The notes under the pieces: generated by a model
Told to the model about the DNA's origin: nothing
Database searches by the model: none
The model's input: the letters and a program-made list of their open reading frames with translations, nothing else
From: Rotaria sp. Silwood1
Lineage: Eukaryota > Rotifera > Eurotatoria > Philodinida > Philodinidae
Length of the DNA: 64,000 bases
Assembly: GCA_905250075.1 (NCBI GenBank)
Contig: CAJNOP010000002.1
Span: forward strand, 7,243,565 to 7,307,564
Reading direction: 5' to 3'
Made by a program: the position numbers and the translations under genes
In this document: positions 35,425 to 47,099 of the stretch, in pieces
Numbering within the stretch: position 1 is the first letter of the stretch
Layout: every line of letters begins with the position of its first letter

Positions 35425-35559
35425 ATTTGATTTGTGCACATGAACAAGTTTATAGACATGCTGAAACACAAGCAAAAAGAAGAAATATGTATTTTTATCA
35501 TATTGAATGTTTGAGTGAAACTTATGATCATCCATGTGTGAAGTTTCGAGAAGACGCCT
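35425..35559 (+). pseudogene. Degenerate copy of part of the 38531-40731 gene
   Basis: Reading this segment gives HAETQAKRRNMYFYHIECLS followed by ETYDHPCVKFRE. The intact gene has WYKTDAIRRNKYFYNIECLS followed by ESQNHACKHFQE at 38795-38890. The first part (TTTGTGCACATGAACAAGTT) also matches TTTGCACACCTGAACAAGTT of that gene, but about 60 intervening bases are missing and no flanking exons remain. It is a diverged, deleted partial duplicate lying 3.3 kb upstream of the parent. Confidence 0.7.
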
Positions 35560-38530
35560 GAATTTTAATCAAGTGAGCTTTTCTATGTACAATAAATATA
35601 TGCGTCTAAGACGAAGTTTTTATTTAAATATATATGGCATTAAGTTGATCTGGTATAGCTCTATAAACTGTATTCAAACGCTTCGTTTTATCGTCTATTT
35701 AAAATTCGTAACATATTCTCGAAAGAATAGAAAGTTTAAAAATCAGCTATGGATATTTTTTGAAAGAACTATCGAAATCATCAAAAAACATAATTTAGAT
35801 GACTGTGATATTGATGCATCCAGACGTTTAAGATAATTTTTTAGAAATTGGGAGAAAAATAATATTCATTTTGAATCCTCTTTATTATTGTAAAATCCTT
35901 TTTGTTGTGAAATATATACTGAAAGAATTACAAAATTTATGAAAAAAAAGTTTAGATTCTCTTTGTTTCATGAACTAACCTAGTAGAAATCAAAAACGTT
36001 TTACTTTTACTCAATTTATTTTAATTGAGACATATGAAAAATATGACTAGGATTTCATTTGATGGCGCATAAGATTTAATAGAAAATAATATATTTACTG
36101 TTGGTTTTTGAACAATGAAGTGCCAGAAGTGTCTTCGTCTTTTGTTAAAAGAGAGTCTCTTGCGATTTGTAAAATATCTTCAACAGAGAATAAGATGATT
36201 TGATAAGGCATAACTACGAACGAATAACCCTCAACTAAGTTGGACGCAAGTTGCTTCTAATAGAAATTATGAATTTTCCAATTTATAAGCGAAATTTTCA
36301 ATATTGCTCTTAAATAATAGTTTGCACCTAAGAAGCAAAATCATATAGGACTGAATACTTTTACGGTGCTTATTCGAAACAGAGATCTAAACAACCTGAA
36401 ATTTCCATCTCGAAAAGGTGACAATGGAGTTCATGCATACATACAAGTAGCAAAATGATTAACATCTTATTGTAAATGAATTTTACTAGGTTGAGGAAAA
36501 GAGAAAGGAACGCATTAAAATTTTTATAATCAATAGTCTGGCTTGACTCGAGACCATTATAAAAAAAAAAGTTGGTCAAATGAGCTTTTTCCCTTTGGTT
36601 TCTTGCTGTTTTTGAGATGGAACTTTTAGACGATTAGGACCACTGCTTCGAATAAACACAGTAAAAGATTCTGCTCTATTCACTTCGACTGAAGAACAAC
36701 ATTCAAGAATTTCTCTTATAACTTGAAAAACTAATTGTAGCCAAAAAAAACCATCAATAAAATATTTCAGATATTTAATTAAAGTAAGCAAAAACTTGAA
36801 TACACATATTTCTATTATCAGACATTACGTATGTGATATAGCTTAATCGATCGTCTGAAAGCATTTTCAATGGTATTCGACATAAAAGAAAAGATCGCGA
36901 TCTCACTTCTTGTAGGTCAAGATACTTTCTTCATCTTTCAACGTACCTTATATCCACTTTACGTACACTTGGAATAATTGATAAAGGTACTTAAGTCAAT
37001 CTTTTCCTTATTCATAAACAGAAGATTGTGATTTATTTCATAACGTTAAATTCATAACAATTTTCTCTTGCATTCAATGTATGAATTGTTCATATTTTAG
37101 CGATATTTCTTTGACAGCATAATGGTGAACAGTTTGATGTTGTGCCTTTCTAAGCTCCGAAAAAGAGATTTAAAGTCTTACTTTGAACTATTTTGTGGAA
37201 CTGTCGCCTTTGTTTTTTTTGTTAATAAATTTTCTTACTTTCACGAAATTGCTATGTATATAACGCTTGACACATAATAGAATGCGTTTTGCATTGTAGT
37301 ATGTGAAATTATTCTTGGAATACATGTTTCTATTTTTTTCATGCTAAAAAGCGTTTTGAAAAACTTAACAATATCTATTGAAATCTGTTTTGAAAAGGCT
37401 TGCTAGTTACATGCTTTCGATGTCAAAAACGTTGTCTTAGAGATTTAAAAAGAGTAAACGTGATATATATGTAATATATTTACTACTGATTTCTTTTAAT
37501 TTTGAATATTTTTACTGAAATGCTTACTTCAATAGCTGTTATAATAATTATCGTCGTATATTCCATCCAATGGTATTACCAGTGATGACTTGAAACATTG
37601 AGCATTGTAGGGAAGGAGACGGAGGGCTCGCAATTTTTTGCGAAGAGTGAACATTGTTCTTCTCACAGTATATTAAAAAAATTTCAAGTCTATTGGGGAA
37701 AACCGAAATGTGTTACGATTGCAAGAGACGTCGCATCCCAGTATTCTTCGAATGGATCACCATTGGGTGTAAAACTAGAATTCGATGAAAAAAGAGAGGT
37801 GATCACGAGCAATAAATCAAACATCATTCAACAGTTTCGGTCCATGAGTCGAGGTAAATTCTTCAAAAGACCTACAGGTTCTTATTGAGATATCTTTCGT
37901 TAACTTGCAATGAACATTTATACAAATCTCAGGAGATTCTTAATGACTTTTTGACCATCAATTAGCTTTCATTGAAACATGATTGTCGTTCCAGTATGCA
38001 TTGATTTCTCTCCGTGATATTACAATAGTCGTCAAGATTATCGAGATAGTTTGAATCGGTCTTTTTCTGTCGAGTGCATGAGATATGGCTTATTTCTTAT
38101 CGAAACTATTTGCTAAAGAGACGAAACTATAAGTAATAAAGTTCTTTCTATACGGATAAAGGTGAATTTAGCTGAAAGTTTAATATATTGCAAAGTAAAG
38201 ATTGGGAAAGATGGCAGATAAAGGAAACAATTGATATATTATATTGTAATAGGACCAATTGGTTTTAATCAAAATATTTTTCAACAGTCAAGAACAAATT
38301 ATTTAGTGTTAATCACCACTGGTTTTTCGTACAATTATCTTCTTTGACACTTGTTACGTTGGGTAATCATTCCTAGGTAAATACTAAGTAATAATAATAA
38401 AATTGGATCAAATAATTTTCGATCAATCTCTTCATTTTACTACTGTTGATCTAGCAATAGAATAATTGTGATTACAGGCGCGTTGTGTACGAAATCATAA
38501 ATAGAGAATTTTTTGTCTTTTTTTTTGAAA
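35560..38530. other. Gene-free stretch
   Basis: Two frames are somewhat coding-like but unrecognised. A 96-codon plus frame at 37598-37888 has a non-ATG start, is GC-richer than its surroundings and contains VQVYWGKPK-like sequence. A 71-codon minus frame at 36576-36791 ends QKQQETKGKKLI. Either could be a relic; neither is supported as a gene. Confidence 0.4.
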
Positions 38531-40731
38531 ATGATGTTTCAGTTTTTTTTAACAATTCTTCCTCTTTTTTTCTCACTAACGGAGGCTTCACATTTTCTCG
38601 GTGGTTCATTTACTTATCGACATTTTCAACAACCTATTAATTACAAATTATACAAATTGGTTTTAGTTGAAATACGTTTTCATATATCCGATCATTATTT
38701 TATTTGCACACCTGAACAAGTTAATGAACATATGATTGTATATCTGATAGGTGAATCTGTTCCATATGATAAAATTAATAATCAATATCTATGGTATAAA
38801 ACAGACGCAATCAGAAGAAATAAATATTTCTATAATATTGAATGTTTGAGTGAATCTCAAAATCATGCATGTAAGCATTTTCAAGAAAAAACTTGGGCAT
38901 ATTGTGAAAGTGCTAATGAAAATAGTGGTTATTCAATATTACGACGTCAATTTTTATTAATGATTGAAAAATATAAACCAATTCAACTTCGTTACGTATG
39001 TAAATGAATAATCATAATATTAATATTGTTCACTGTTGAAGTCATAATCGAATATCATTAAGTGCAATGTTGACTACAGATTTTTCAGCAAACAAAATAG
39101 TAAATAAAAAGACAATGTAATAGTTCCAACTAACAATGTTAGGAGACAATTGTTTTGTTCTGGTTTGAAAAACAAACTTCAAAAGTTTTTTCAAGATAAA
39201 AATAACAGATTTCATAGCACTACATAGACGTAAGCACTTTAAAATCACCTGTTAATTCTCTTTCTGTATATGTTTTGCTCGCATATTTCATGAAAAAATA
39301 TTTTTCTTACAGTCGTCTTGCTGTTGGGCGAATTCATCAGATAAACACTTTTATTTTGATTTATCTATTGAAACAAAATTAAATCGAAATAATTCATCAC
39401 CTTATCCATATATACCAACATCGTATTATGTTGATTTTAATAAACCAAAAGCAATAAAAATATTTGTCTATGATGCTGATGGTAGAATCAATATTTTTTT
39501 TGTTATCAAATCAATAAACTTTGTTTTATTTAAAATAGATGATGAAATTGTTTGCGAACGATTTGAAGAAGATCTTGGTAGATTTTTAACAGTAAATGTT
39601 GATAATAATTGTACATTGACTTATCAAACAAATCGATTTGGTAAACAATTTGGTCAATTTTGGTTAATGGATCGAAATAAAAATCAAATTCTTTCACGCT
39701 CGTTAATTAGTATTCAAGTATTTGTTTTAAAAGATATTATTTGTAATATACAACCTGAAATTATTGTTGAAAGTAAAGAAGATCGATCTAATATGTCTAC
39801 AATCAGAATAAAAGAATCAGTTTATATAAGCGTTAGTTTGAATCCTAATTGTCTTTTAATTGAACCTCAAGATCAAACAATAACTGAACTAACAACATTA
39901 TGTACGAACAAACAACCAGTTGTTTTAGCTAATGGTGGTATTGAAGTTATATTTGAATGTTCACCAACTTTATGTGAAAAATATCAAGTATGTTTTGTCG
40001 GTGAATTCGGTCTTAAGTTACCATCTACTGAAATTAAATGTTTTTCAATTGAAATTATCGGTACTGGTATGTTATTCAATGTAATATGCAAAAGAGTTTT
40101 CGAATGATCATCTATTCTAAGCATAAAATCCAAGTATAAGCAGCTTACTTTCAACTCAGACAAAGAAAATATGCGATCGGGAATTTTTTATAATTATCAT
40201 TTTTTTTTCACAGGAGATGAATGTGCACATGCCGTTAGCAATTATAATTTTCTGAAACCTCACAATCGCCATTTTATCATAGCAGAGCCTATTACTCAAA
40301 AACAAAGCGCAACAATATCAACAACATCGTCAAAATCATCGCCATCAAAATTATGGAAGACAACGACAACATTACCACGATCACATTCGAGAGTATCATT
40401 ATCATCAGGATCTAAATTTCGAAGCTGGATGTGGATTTTAGTTGTTCTTATATTTTTTCTTTTGATTGGATTTACTGGATATTTCGGTTTTAAGCACATA
40501 TTACGGACATTTAATCGATATTCTTTGGACAGCGATCAATTTCATTCATCGAGTAGAAGCGATAGCCGTACTACTATTAAATCTGATCTGGTCGCAATAT
40601 ATCCTGGTATGAAACAAATCAGTACCTCCAGTGCTCAATATAATCAGTATGACAACTCGCCAGATTTGTCCCAAAAAGCAAAAGTTCGAGCGCAGCGTAT
40701 TCAATTAGGAACATTACTTGAAGATGACTAA
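38531..40731 (+). CDS. Type I membrane protein with SHFxGG N-terminus, unknown
   Basis: Four exons (38531-38995, 39313-39481, 39539-40060, 40214-40731) give 557 residues; phases 0, 1, 1 agree at each junction. A signal peptide (MMFQFFLTILPLFFSLTEA) is followed at once by SHFLGGSFTYR, resembling the SHFRGG-type start of some secreted beta-sandwich proteins. The roughly 435-residue ectodomain has paired cysteines (ECLSESQNHACKHF; SSCCW; STLCEKYQVCFVG-like). A Ser/Thr-rich stalk, a single transmembrane helix at about 456-480 (MWILVVLIFFLLIGFTGYFG) and a Ser-rich tail of about 77 residues follow. This looks like a cell-surface receptor or adhesion molecule, but I recognise no named domain. The first ATG of the hydrophobic leader is used; a second ATG follows directly. 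A partial pseudogene copy lies at 35425-35559. Confidence 0.75.
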
Positions 40732-41060
40732 TACAAGAAATAATCAAATAATTTTTTTTAGATGTATAGCTTATTTTATATATCTTGAATTTTACAACAT
40801 CTAAATAGGATAGATCTAATTATTACAGAATTATTCACTTTATATTATACAAAAGCAACATATTTAGAAATGTTGATTTTTAGCTAATCAGAATAACAAA
40901 CAGTTCCATCATGGTCATTGCGATAAGGTGTTTACAGACGCCATATTTGTGTAATACTCTTTTCGTGTACACGTCTCAAACTACTTGTTCGTCGATGATC
41001 TATGCATTCTGAACATCATCGCTCGTGATTCATGTCATCGATGTTCACTCTTTTATGTTA
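40732..41060. other. 3' flank, no gene
   Basis: Nothing recognisable. Confidence 0.5.
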
Positions 41061-41068
41061 CTATATGT

Positions 41069-41484
41069 CAGAGATGTCCACCGCGGCTGAAAATCTGCCG
41101 CTGCCGCGCCGCGGACTTAGAAAAAAAAACTGCCGCACCGCAGCCGCGCCGCGACGGTCTATAAAAAAATGTTGCCGCGGCGCTGCCGCGCCGCGATGAC
41201 TTATAAAAACAACGTTGCCGCGCCGCTGCCGCGATGAATTATAAAAAAAAAACGTGCCGCCGCCGCGGCGGTTTACAAAAAAGTGTTTCTAATTTCACTG
41301 CTGCGACTATATTTCACCAGAGATATTGGTACTAGTCCATCAGATTCATTCAGTCTAGGGGTGTTTCCTTTGTAAACCCTGAAATTCTATTAAATTCATG
41401 CAGTTTTTCAATGTTCCCCAAAAAAATCCTGCCGCTGCCGCCACCGCCACCGCGTCAGCGGCAGCGCCGCGATGGACATCTCTG
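41069..41484. repeat. GC-rich hAT-type MITE, 416 bp
   Basis: The left end CAGAGATGTCCACCGCGGC and the right end, reverse-complemented CAGAGATGTCCATCGCGGC, match at 18 of 19 bases. Flanks are CTATATGT (41061-41068) and CTATGTGT (41485-41492), a 7/8 match to an 8-bp target-site duplication. The interior is built from diverged CCG/CGG-rich units (GCCGCGCCGC and variants) separated by A-rich spacers, about five times between 41080 and 41275 and again near 41430-41475. It has no coding capacity. It is the most GC-rich stretch of the window. Confidence 0.85.
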
Positions 41485-41492
41485 CTATGTGT

Positions 41493-42308
41493 GTGCTTTG
41501 CTTCAATTGGTATCTTTCTTCATAAAAGGCTATTCGTAATCAGAACTATGCTCTTTAGATCCTGTAATCAGTAGAGGGGTAAATAAACCGCAAACATTTC
41601 AATAACTATCGAACACAGCTAATGCTAACATTGAAAGGAAAGTAAGCAAAATGAAGTAACGTATAAACGAATTTTGATGCATTCACATAAATTTTCGATA
41701 GCGGAATTATCGGTAACAACTAAAAAGATTAACAGAATATTACGCATGACTTATTGAAGACCATAAATACTTCTAGGCTATTGGGTCATTATGTTTTGTG
41801 CTTATCTTTTATTCTACTTTTGTCGAGAAAAAGACTTCTATCACTGATTTGTTAAAAAAGGAAGTGATGAATGAGGCAAATATCCAGAGTGAAATAATAG
41901 ATGTGATACTCTTGTTTGTAAAAAAAATGATAGCTTGTTCATATGAGATCTTGTTCGTTTCTGTTAGCAGCTCCGCTCTCACGATGTATCGTCTTACTTT
42001 CATCTCTTACTATTTTGTCTTTGATTTCATATAGATCGACATTTGCGCTTCTCTCTCTCTCATTTGTTTAGTTATGATATCATTCTTTTCCTTCGATGTT
42101 ATATTTTTCGATCACTTCATCTTCTTTTCTGTTGGATTCGTTTTTCTCTTTCGTTTACCCTGGATGTCCAAGATGATATATATGCGCATCTCTCTCTGTT
42201 CCAGTTAGTCTGATGTAGTGTAGTTGTTATGTGCATGTGTGTTCGTATGCTTCTGTTAGATAAAATAAAAGAAGTATCAATCAACAAATTCCTAATCCTA
42301 ATAGTTTC
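41493..42308. other. Gene-free stretch
   Basis: Short frames on both strands at 41798-42034 look random. Confidence 0.45.
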
Positions 42309-42513
42309 TATGCCTGTTTTTGATGAACAATTGATCAATCTTATAAATCTTACAAAAGTGAGAAAAAACGAGACACCTGACAGTAGAAGAGAACCTAGAA
42401 ATGAAAAAATGTTGTGCTCTCTCTTTTTAGACTTAAGCGACCGCAGCCATGATATTGATATTAGAGATATTCATTAAGGTTTCTACCGCCTGGAATACTT
42501 TTGAACTCAATAT
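42309..42513 (+). repeat. Repeat family copy A
   Basis: Diverged copy of a roughly 240-base sequence also present at 44880-45102 (inverted) and 46028-46290 (direct). Shared blocks include CTTACAAAAGTG, CGAGACACCTGA, ATTGATATTAGAGATATTCA and GAATACTTTT. On the minus strand it preserves HFCKIYK then IDQLFIKN, but a frameshift separates this from FYCQVSRF upstream, so the copy is dead. Confidence 0.75.
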
Positions 42514-44861
42514 TAGAGACACACTCAAATAGGTTCCCTCGTTAGATTCTAATCAATTATTTATTTTAGATGAAAAGTTTTGCCTAAATATTATTAGTCT
42601 ATTTTATTGTCTTCAGAAAGACAAAAATGCATTATATTAAAGTATATGTCAAGGACGATACCAAAGAATATATGGAAGTACCATTATAATTTTCAATTCT
42701 ATTTTTACTGTTATTTACCATATGTTTTATTGGGCGGTCTTATAAATATAGGAGTCAATAGGATTTTTGATTTCAAACTGAATTTTGCAGAAAAAAATGA
42801 CGATCGATTTTTCCGAACATGGAAGTTTATGGAGTCTGAAAAAATAAGTGTCTTTCCAAACCGAACAACTAGGGAGAGGCTCTACTTACAAACAAAAATA
42901 TATCATGGATACCACTAATTATCAGTCAACGACACTCATACTCATGTTACAGAAAGTTCAGACTAAGGGATTATTACCCAATGACATTCGAGTTTCATCT
43001 CTCACCTTTCAGGACGTAATGCCTCATAAAGTTGGAAAGTTGTCGATCGTGATATGCGACTACATGCACCCTTCTTTCTCAAGACTTTCGGTATAGAGAA
43101 TCCTCAGAATTATTCGTATGAATATTCATGTACTGGCACGCATCCAATAAGAAAGGGGAGAGGCAGACATTCATATAAACCCGTATGATTAATTCTAAAG
43201 ACTCCCTAGACTACTATTTCATTTTGAAATCGAGTATTTTTTTTTAATTTTAAATTCAGATTAAAAATAAGCACCCCATTGTATAGATGTTATGCATTAA
43301 ATTGTTTACCGGGTAATGCTTGTTTTATGGTAGTCTCAAAGCATAGTTTGAGAAAAATCCAAAAACATCTTTTGAACATTTTCACTATTATATCTAGTTG
43401 AGTTTGAGAGAATAATTGTCAGTTATTAGATAAGTTCGAAAGTACTCAATGAGTTCTATCGAATGGTATCTGATTGACATATTATCAAGTATGTCATTGC
43501 CTACACAAGCTTTTTTCCTAAATAATCCCTTTTTTCGTATGATAAATATTTGTAATTTGTATTTATTTTTTTCTTTGAGAAAGTTCGAACACTGAAAATA
43601 TCAAAATGGACGCGCTCAGATTTAATTATACTTGTGACAAGAACAACCGAAAATTATCGGTCATTTTGGCAATGATAGCTACCTTCTGGCCACAAATAAT
43701 AGAATGACAAAATAATATAAAATATATACGGGAACAAAAACTGTCAACAAACCTATAAGAAAGTGTTTTTTATACATAAATATTTGAACCACTACAAAAA
43801 AAGGGTAAGTAAATAGACACAGATAGTAAAGTCGCATATGGTTCTTTTTCCTTCTTTTCCTTCTTTTTCTCAATTACTCTTACTTATTTCATCAAGTGAT
43901 GTTTTAAGTATATTTTTGATTATTTTATTCTGTTTTACTTGTGAAATAAAAATGCTCAAAGCAATAGCATTTGATTATAGATCAAATAAACGATATTCTG
44001 CAAAAAAGAAAAAACATTTAAAAAATAATCTTATTATATAATTAGTATGCAGAAGCAAAACAGTGCAAAATTAGAAAACAATCAACAAGTCTAATTTAAA
44101 TGACAAGAGATATCTTCGCGAAACGTACATGATACATTTTTGGTATTCGTGTGATTTGAGATTTAATGATGCGATCAATATGAAAAAATTCATCGATATT
44201 TTCACATTTCTCGAACCATTTCGATTTAATATGACTCAAATCAGAATTATTATTGGTTTGCTGAAATAAATACAATAAAAATTGTTTTTTCACAGTCTGT
44301 ATCGAATTTATGAGCAAGCAAATACAATAACTTGAACGTTTATAAATGGCATATGAAATCTAATCCTTTTGTTGTTTGAAAATAAAAGTTTTACATCTAA
44401 AAATATTTAGTTTTAACAGAAAAATCACATGACATAGAAAAATAATTTATGTTATATATTGAAATGAAACAGTGATCTATCGATATTCAGTTATTTAACA
44501 ATTATCGTACAATATAAAACAGAAATTGCACTAAACGAAAGGACTGGGATCCTCTAGAGTACAATAAACGTGTTACGTGAGAAATGTGGTCTAGACTAAT
44601 TCCTAAAGAGTAGCGGCGATTTGTCTAAAATTCATATTTTAGAGTTTTCTCGGCATCATTTCCAGTTTTACTTCTTGAAAGTTCTATGTAAAACCTCTTG
44701 AAATAGAGCTTCTAGGAAACCCTGGTTTTGTGACATCGTGATTCTGGAAAAATTTTTTAAAAATGGAGCGACAGAAAAATTGTGTGAGTAGTATATTCGA
44801 ACCAGCTTCGAACAGTGAACATTCAGATAATAATTGAAGTTTTCAATTAAAAATTTGAAAT
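42514..44861. other. Gene-free stretch between repeat copies
   Basis: Frames at 42607-43096 (plus) and 44096-44317 (minus) are unrecognised and lack splice context. A 67-codon ATG frame at 43838-44041 with two hydrophobic stretches is noted but not supported. Confidence 0.4.
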
Positions 44862-44901
44862 ATCTCAGAAGGGAACACACATTTGAGTGTTTCCCTGAGA
44901 T
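44862..44901. other. Hairpin at the end of repeat copy C
   Basis: ATCTCAG-AA-GGGAA-CAC and GTG-TTTCCC-TGAGAT form a long imperfect stem around a short loop. It sits exactly where repeat copy C ends. Confidence 0.6.
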
Positions 44902-45102
44902 CGAGTTTAAAAATATTCTGTCCTATAAAAAAACTTGATGAATATCTCTAATACCACTATTTTAGCTACGCCGGCGTAGATCTGAAAAAAAAGAGAATAA
45001 AACTTTTTCACTTTTAGGTTTCCCTTTACGATGAGGTGTATCAGTTTCTTCTACTTTTGTAAGATTGATAAGACTGGTCAATTTTTCATAAAAGACGCAT
45101 AG
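44880..45102 (-). repeat. Repeat family copy C (inverted)
   Basis: The reverse complement matches copy B closely (AGATATTCATCAAGTTTTT, AAACTCGATCTCAG, AACCTAAAAGTGAAAAAG versus AACCTAAAAATGAAAAAG). Read on the plus strand it encodes FYFCKIDKTGQFFIKDA, a TAG stop, then SDMKELYFSHKLEFYIYGS continuing to about 45190. This parallels the copy B product residue for residue. The in-frame stop marks it as decayed. Confidence 0.75.
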
Positions 45103-45586
45103 AAACGAACAAGATCTGATATGAAAGAACTATATTTCTCTCACAAACTAGAGTTTTATATCTATGGTTCTACCCTAAGTATTTATCTGATTGATCACTC
45201 CCTTATGTCAACAATTCAGTGATAGCTACGAGTTTTTTTTTCGACAAAAGTACAATAAAAGATATAGACGAAACATGATGGCCTAATAAACTAAAGGTGT
45301 TTATGATCGTCAATAGAAAAGTACTGGAGACATAAAAGTTCATTGTAGCAGCTACAAGATATGAAGTTGTCTATATCACAGCCAGCTATAGAACAGCTAT
45401 CAGTGCTGAAGGAAGAGCAAATATCTCGAACATTTCCGAGTTTTCGAGCACCTTGATTGATATACCCGTACAAGTACCAGACATACTTGTTCATTGAAGA
45501 AAATCAATGAGAAGAAGATTGGTTACGAGAGTGTAGATTCGAAATATTATCTCTCGATTATAGATCAGCTTTTAATTGATCGATTG

Positions 45587-46111
45587 CTACACGATTAAAA
45601 CACATTTCATAGAGATATTTCCCTTGTTGGAAAAGCACTTGTCGCAAAGTCGAATGGCTGTCTTTGTCTTAGGTGCTATGTACAAAAGCTCATATGTAAT
45701 GTTCTGGTCGAATGTTTCATCCAAATTTGCAGGATTGGTTTGTTCAGACAATGAATCCATAAAGAATATGCAATTTACATCGGCACATGACCATAAAACT
45801 TCGTTTGTCCAACACTGAGTTTGAAATTTCGTCAGTTTTCTCAATTTACTACATAGAACCTGAATGTTTCGAGCTTTGTACATAGGCTGTGATAGGGTGT
45901 GAGTGTGGGTCTTGGCGTTTCCTTTTCTCAGACCTGCACCCAGATAAATGCCTAGGATGGAATCATAGATATGAAACTCTTGTTTGTGAGTGAAAGATAC
46001 CTCTTTCATATCAAATATTGTTTGCTTATATGCCTTTTTCATGAAAAATTGATCATCCTTATAAATCTTACAAAAGTGTGAAAAACGAGACACCTGATAG
46101 TAGAAATAAAC
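45587..46111 (-). pseudogene. Coding remnant of the repeat family (copy B)
   Basis: An acceptor-like TTTTTAG is followed by an open frame of about 175 codons. It runs FYYQVSRFSHFCKIYKDDQ, then DMKEVSFTHKQEFHIYDSI, and ends SNKGNISMKCVLIV with TAG. No ATG starts it, and the 10-N gap interrupts the upstream side. Two other copies of its first third occur at 42.3 kb and 45.1 kb with a frameshift and a stop, so this is the best-preserved member of a multicopy family. The Cys pattern (SCADVNCIFF; RLCDKCFSNKG) hints at a metal-binding region, but I recognise no family. It could be a mobile-element protein or an expanded host family. Confidence 0.45.
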
Positions 46112-46290
46112 CTAAAAATGAAAAAGTTTTATTTNNNNNNNNNNAGACACCTGATAGTAGAAATAAACCTAAAAATGAAAAAGTTTTATTTTCTCTCTTT
46201 TTTTAGACCTAATCGGGCATAGCTAAAATATTGATATTAGAGATATTCATCAAGTTTTTACAGGATAGAATACTTTTAAACTCGATCTCA
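46028..46290 (+). repeat. Repeat family copy B
   Basis: Same family as copies A and C, interrupted by the assembly gap at 46135-46144. Its minus strand encodes the start of the open frame at 45587-46111. Confidence 0.75.
46135..46144. other. Assembly gap (10 N) inside a 47-bp direct repeat
   Basis: The 47 bases before the gap (46088-46134) and after it (46145-46191) are identical, beginning AGACACCTGATAGTAG. This is what two contig ends that overlap but were not merged look like; the true sequence probably has one copy. Confidence 0.9.
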
Positions 46291-46446
46291 GTTCGAGAAA
46301 AATAGAAAAATATGTAACATGATTGACACTTTTATTCATTCAATTTATAACAAATCAATTATTACTAACAGATATAAGAGCCATATAAGAAACAAAATAC
46401 ACCATTAAGTATATTGATGAAAAATAAAATTAGAAAAAGAATATGT

Positions 46447-46992
46447 TTATTTCTTAATTAGCATTTGAATTTGACAAATAACTTCATCTTGTGAAAGATC
46501 ATCACAATTAATAAGATACGTATAAGGTTCATCTTCCTGATTTATAGGTAATTCAAGTACTGCAATTTGTGAATCTAATAATAAAGGATTCATGAAATGT
46601 TCATGTTGACGTCGAAGTAACCGATTATGTAATGCTTCTCGTGATAATGTTAATATAATAAGATAAACAGCTTCTTTTGGCATGTCTGCTTGAGCATTAG
46701 GATTTGATGAACCAGTTAATAAGATGTGTCGATAGGATCTTTTTAAAGCTGAACATGTCATAACACAACTTCGATTTGTTAATAGATATTTTTTTAATTG
46801 TTCATGAAGAAGTTGTAACCAAGGAAGACGATCTTCATCTGTTAATGCTATACCCGCTGTCATTTTATCAATATTCGCTTTAGAATGAAACTCATCGGCT
46901 TCAATGTAATCCCAACCATATAAATCCTTTAGTCTTTTAGCTGTAGATGTTTTACCAACAGCTGTTACACCTCCAATAATGACAATAGGCAT
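46447..46992 (-). CDS. IDNK: Gluconokinase
   Basis: Phosphorylates D-gluconate with ATP to 6-phosphogluconate, feeding the pentose phosphate pathway in the cytosol. Intronless, 181 residues, close to the 187 of the human enzyme. MPIVIIGGVTAVGKTSTAK holds the Walker A loop (G8 to T15). YIEADEFHSKANIDKMTAGI carries the substrate-side D-x-H pattern, with LTDEDRLPWL, then SCVMTCSALKRSYRHILL, the family signature. LLRRQHEHFMNPLLLDSQ is the arginine-bearing lid, and the end is near EPYTYLINCDD. Immediately before the ATG the minus strand reads TTTTTGTTTCTCAG, a textbook splice acceptor abutting the start codon. The gene lies 107 bases downstream of DCLRE1A on the same strand. It may be horizontally acquired, but animals also have IDNK. 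Confidence 0.92.
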   Translation of the reverse strand: MPIVIIGGVTAVGKTSTAKRLKDLYGWDYIEADEFHSKANIDKMTAGIALTDEDRLPWLQLLHEQLKKYLLTNRSCVMTCSALKRSYRHILLTGSSNPNAQADMPKEAVYLIILTLSREALHNRLLRRQHEHFMNPLLLDSQIAVLELPINQEDEPYTYLINCDDLSQDEVICQIQMLIKK

Positions 46993-47099
46993 CTGAGAAA
47001 CAAAAAGAGAAAATACAACATTATTTATTCATTAATATATATCTGATATGTTTTAATTGCTCAATAAAAAATATGTATGTTATGAAACAAAAAAAAAAG

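Noticed and set aside
37598..37888. 96-codon plus frame
   Set aside because: Begins at TTG, no acceptor or ATG in frame and no recognised family; kept only as a possible relic.
43838..44041. 67-codon ATG frame with two hydrophobic segments
   Set aside because: Lies among repeat copies, the hydrophobicity follows from T-rich sequence, and no homologue is recognised.
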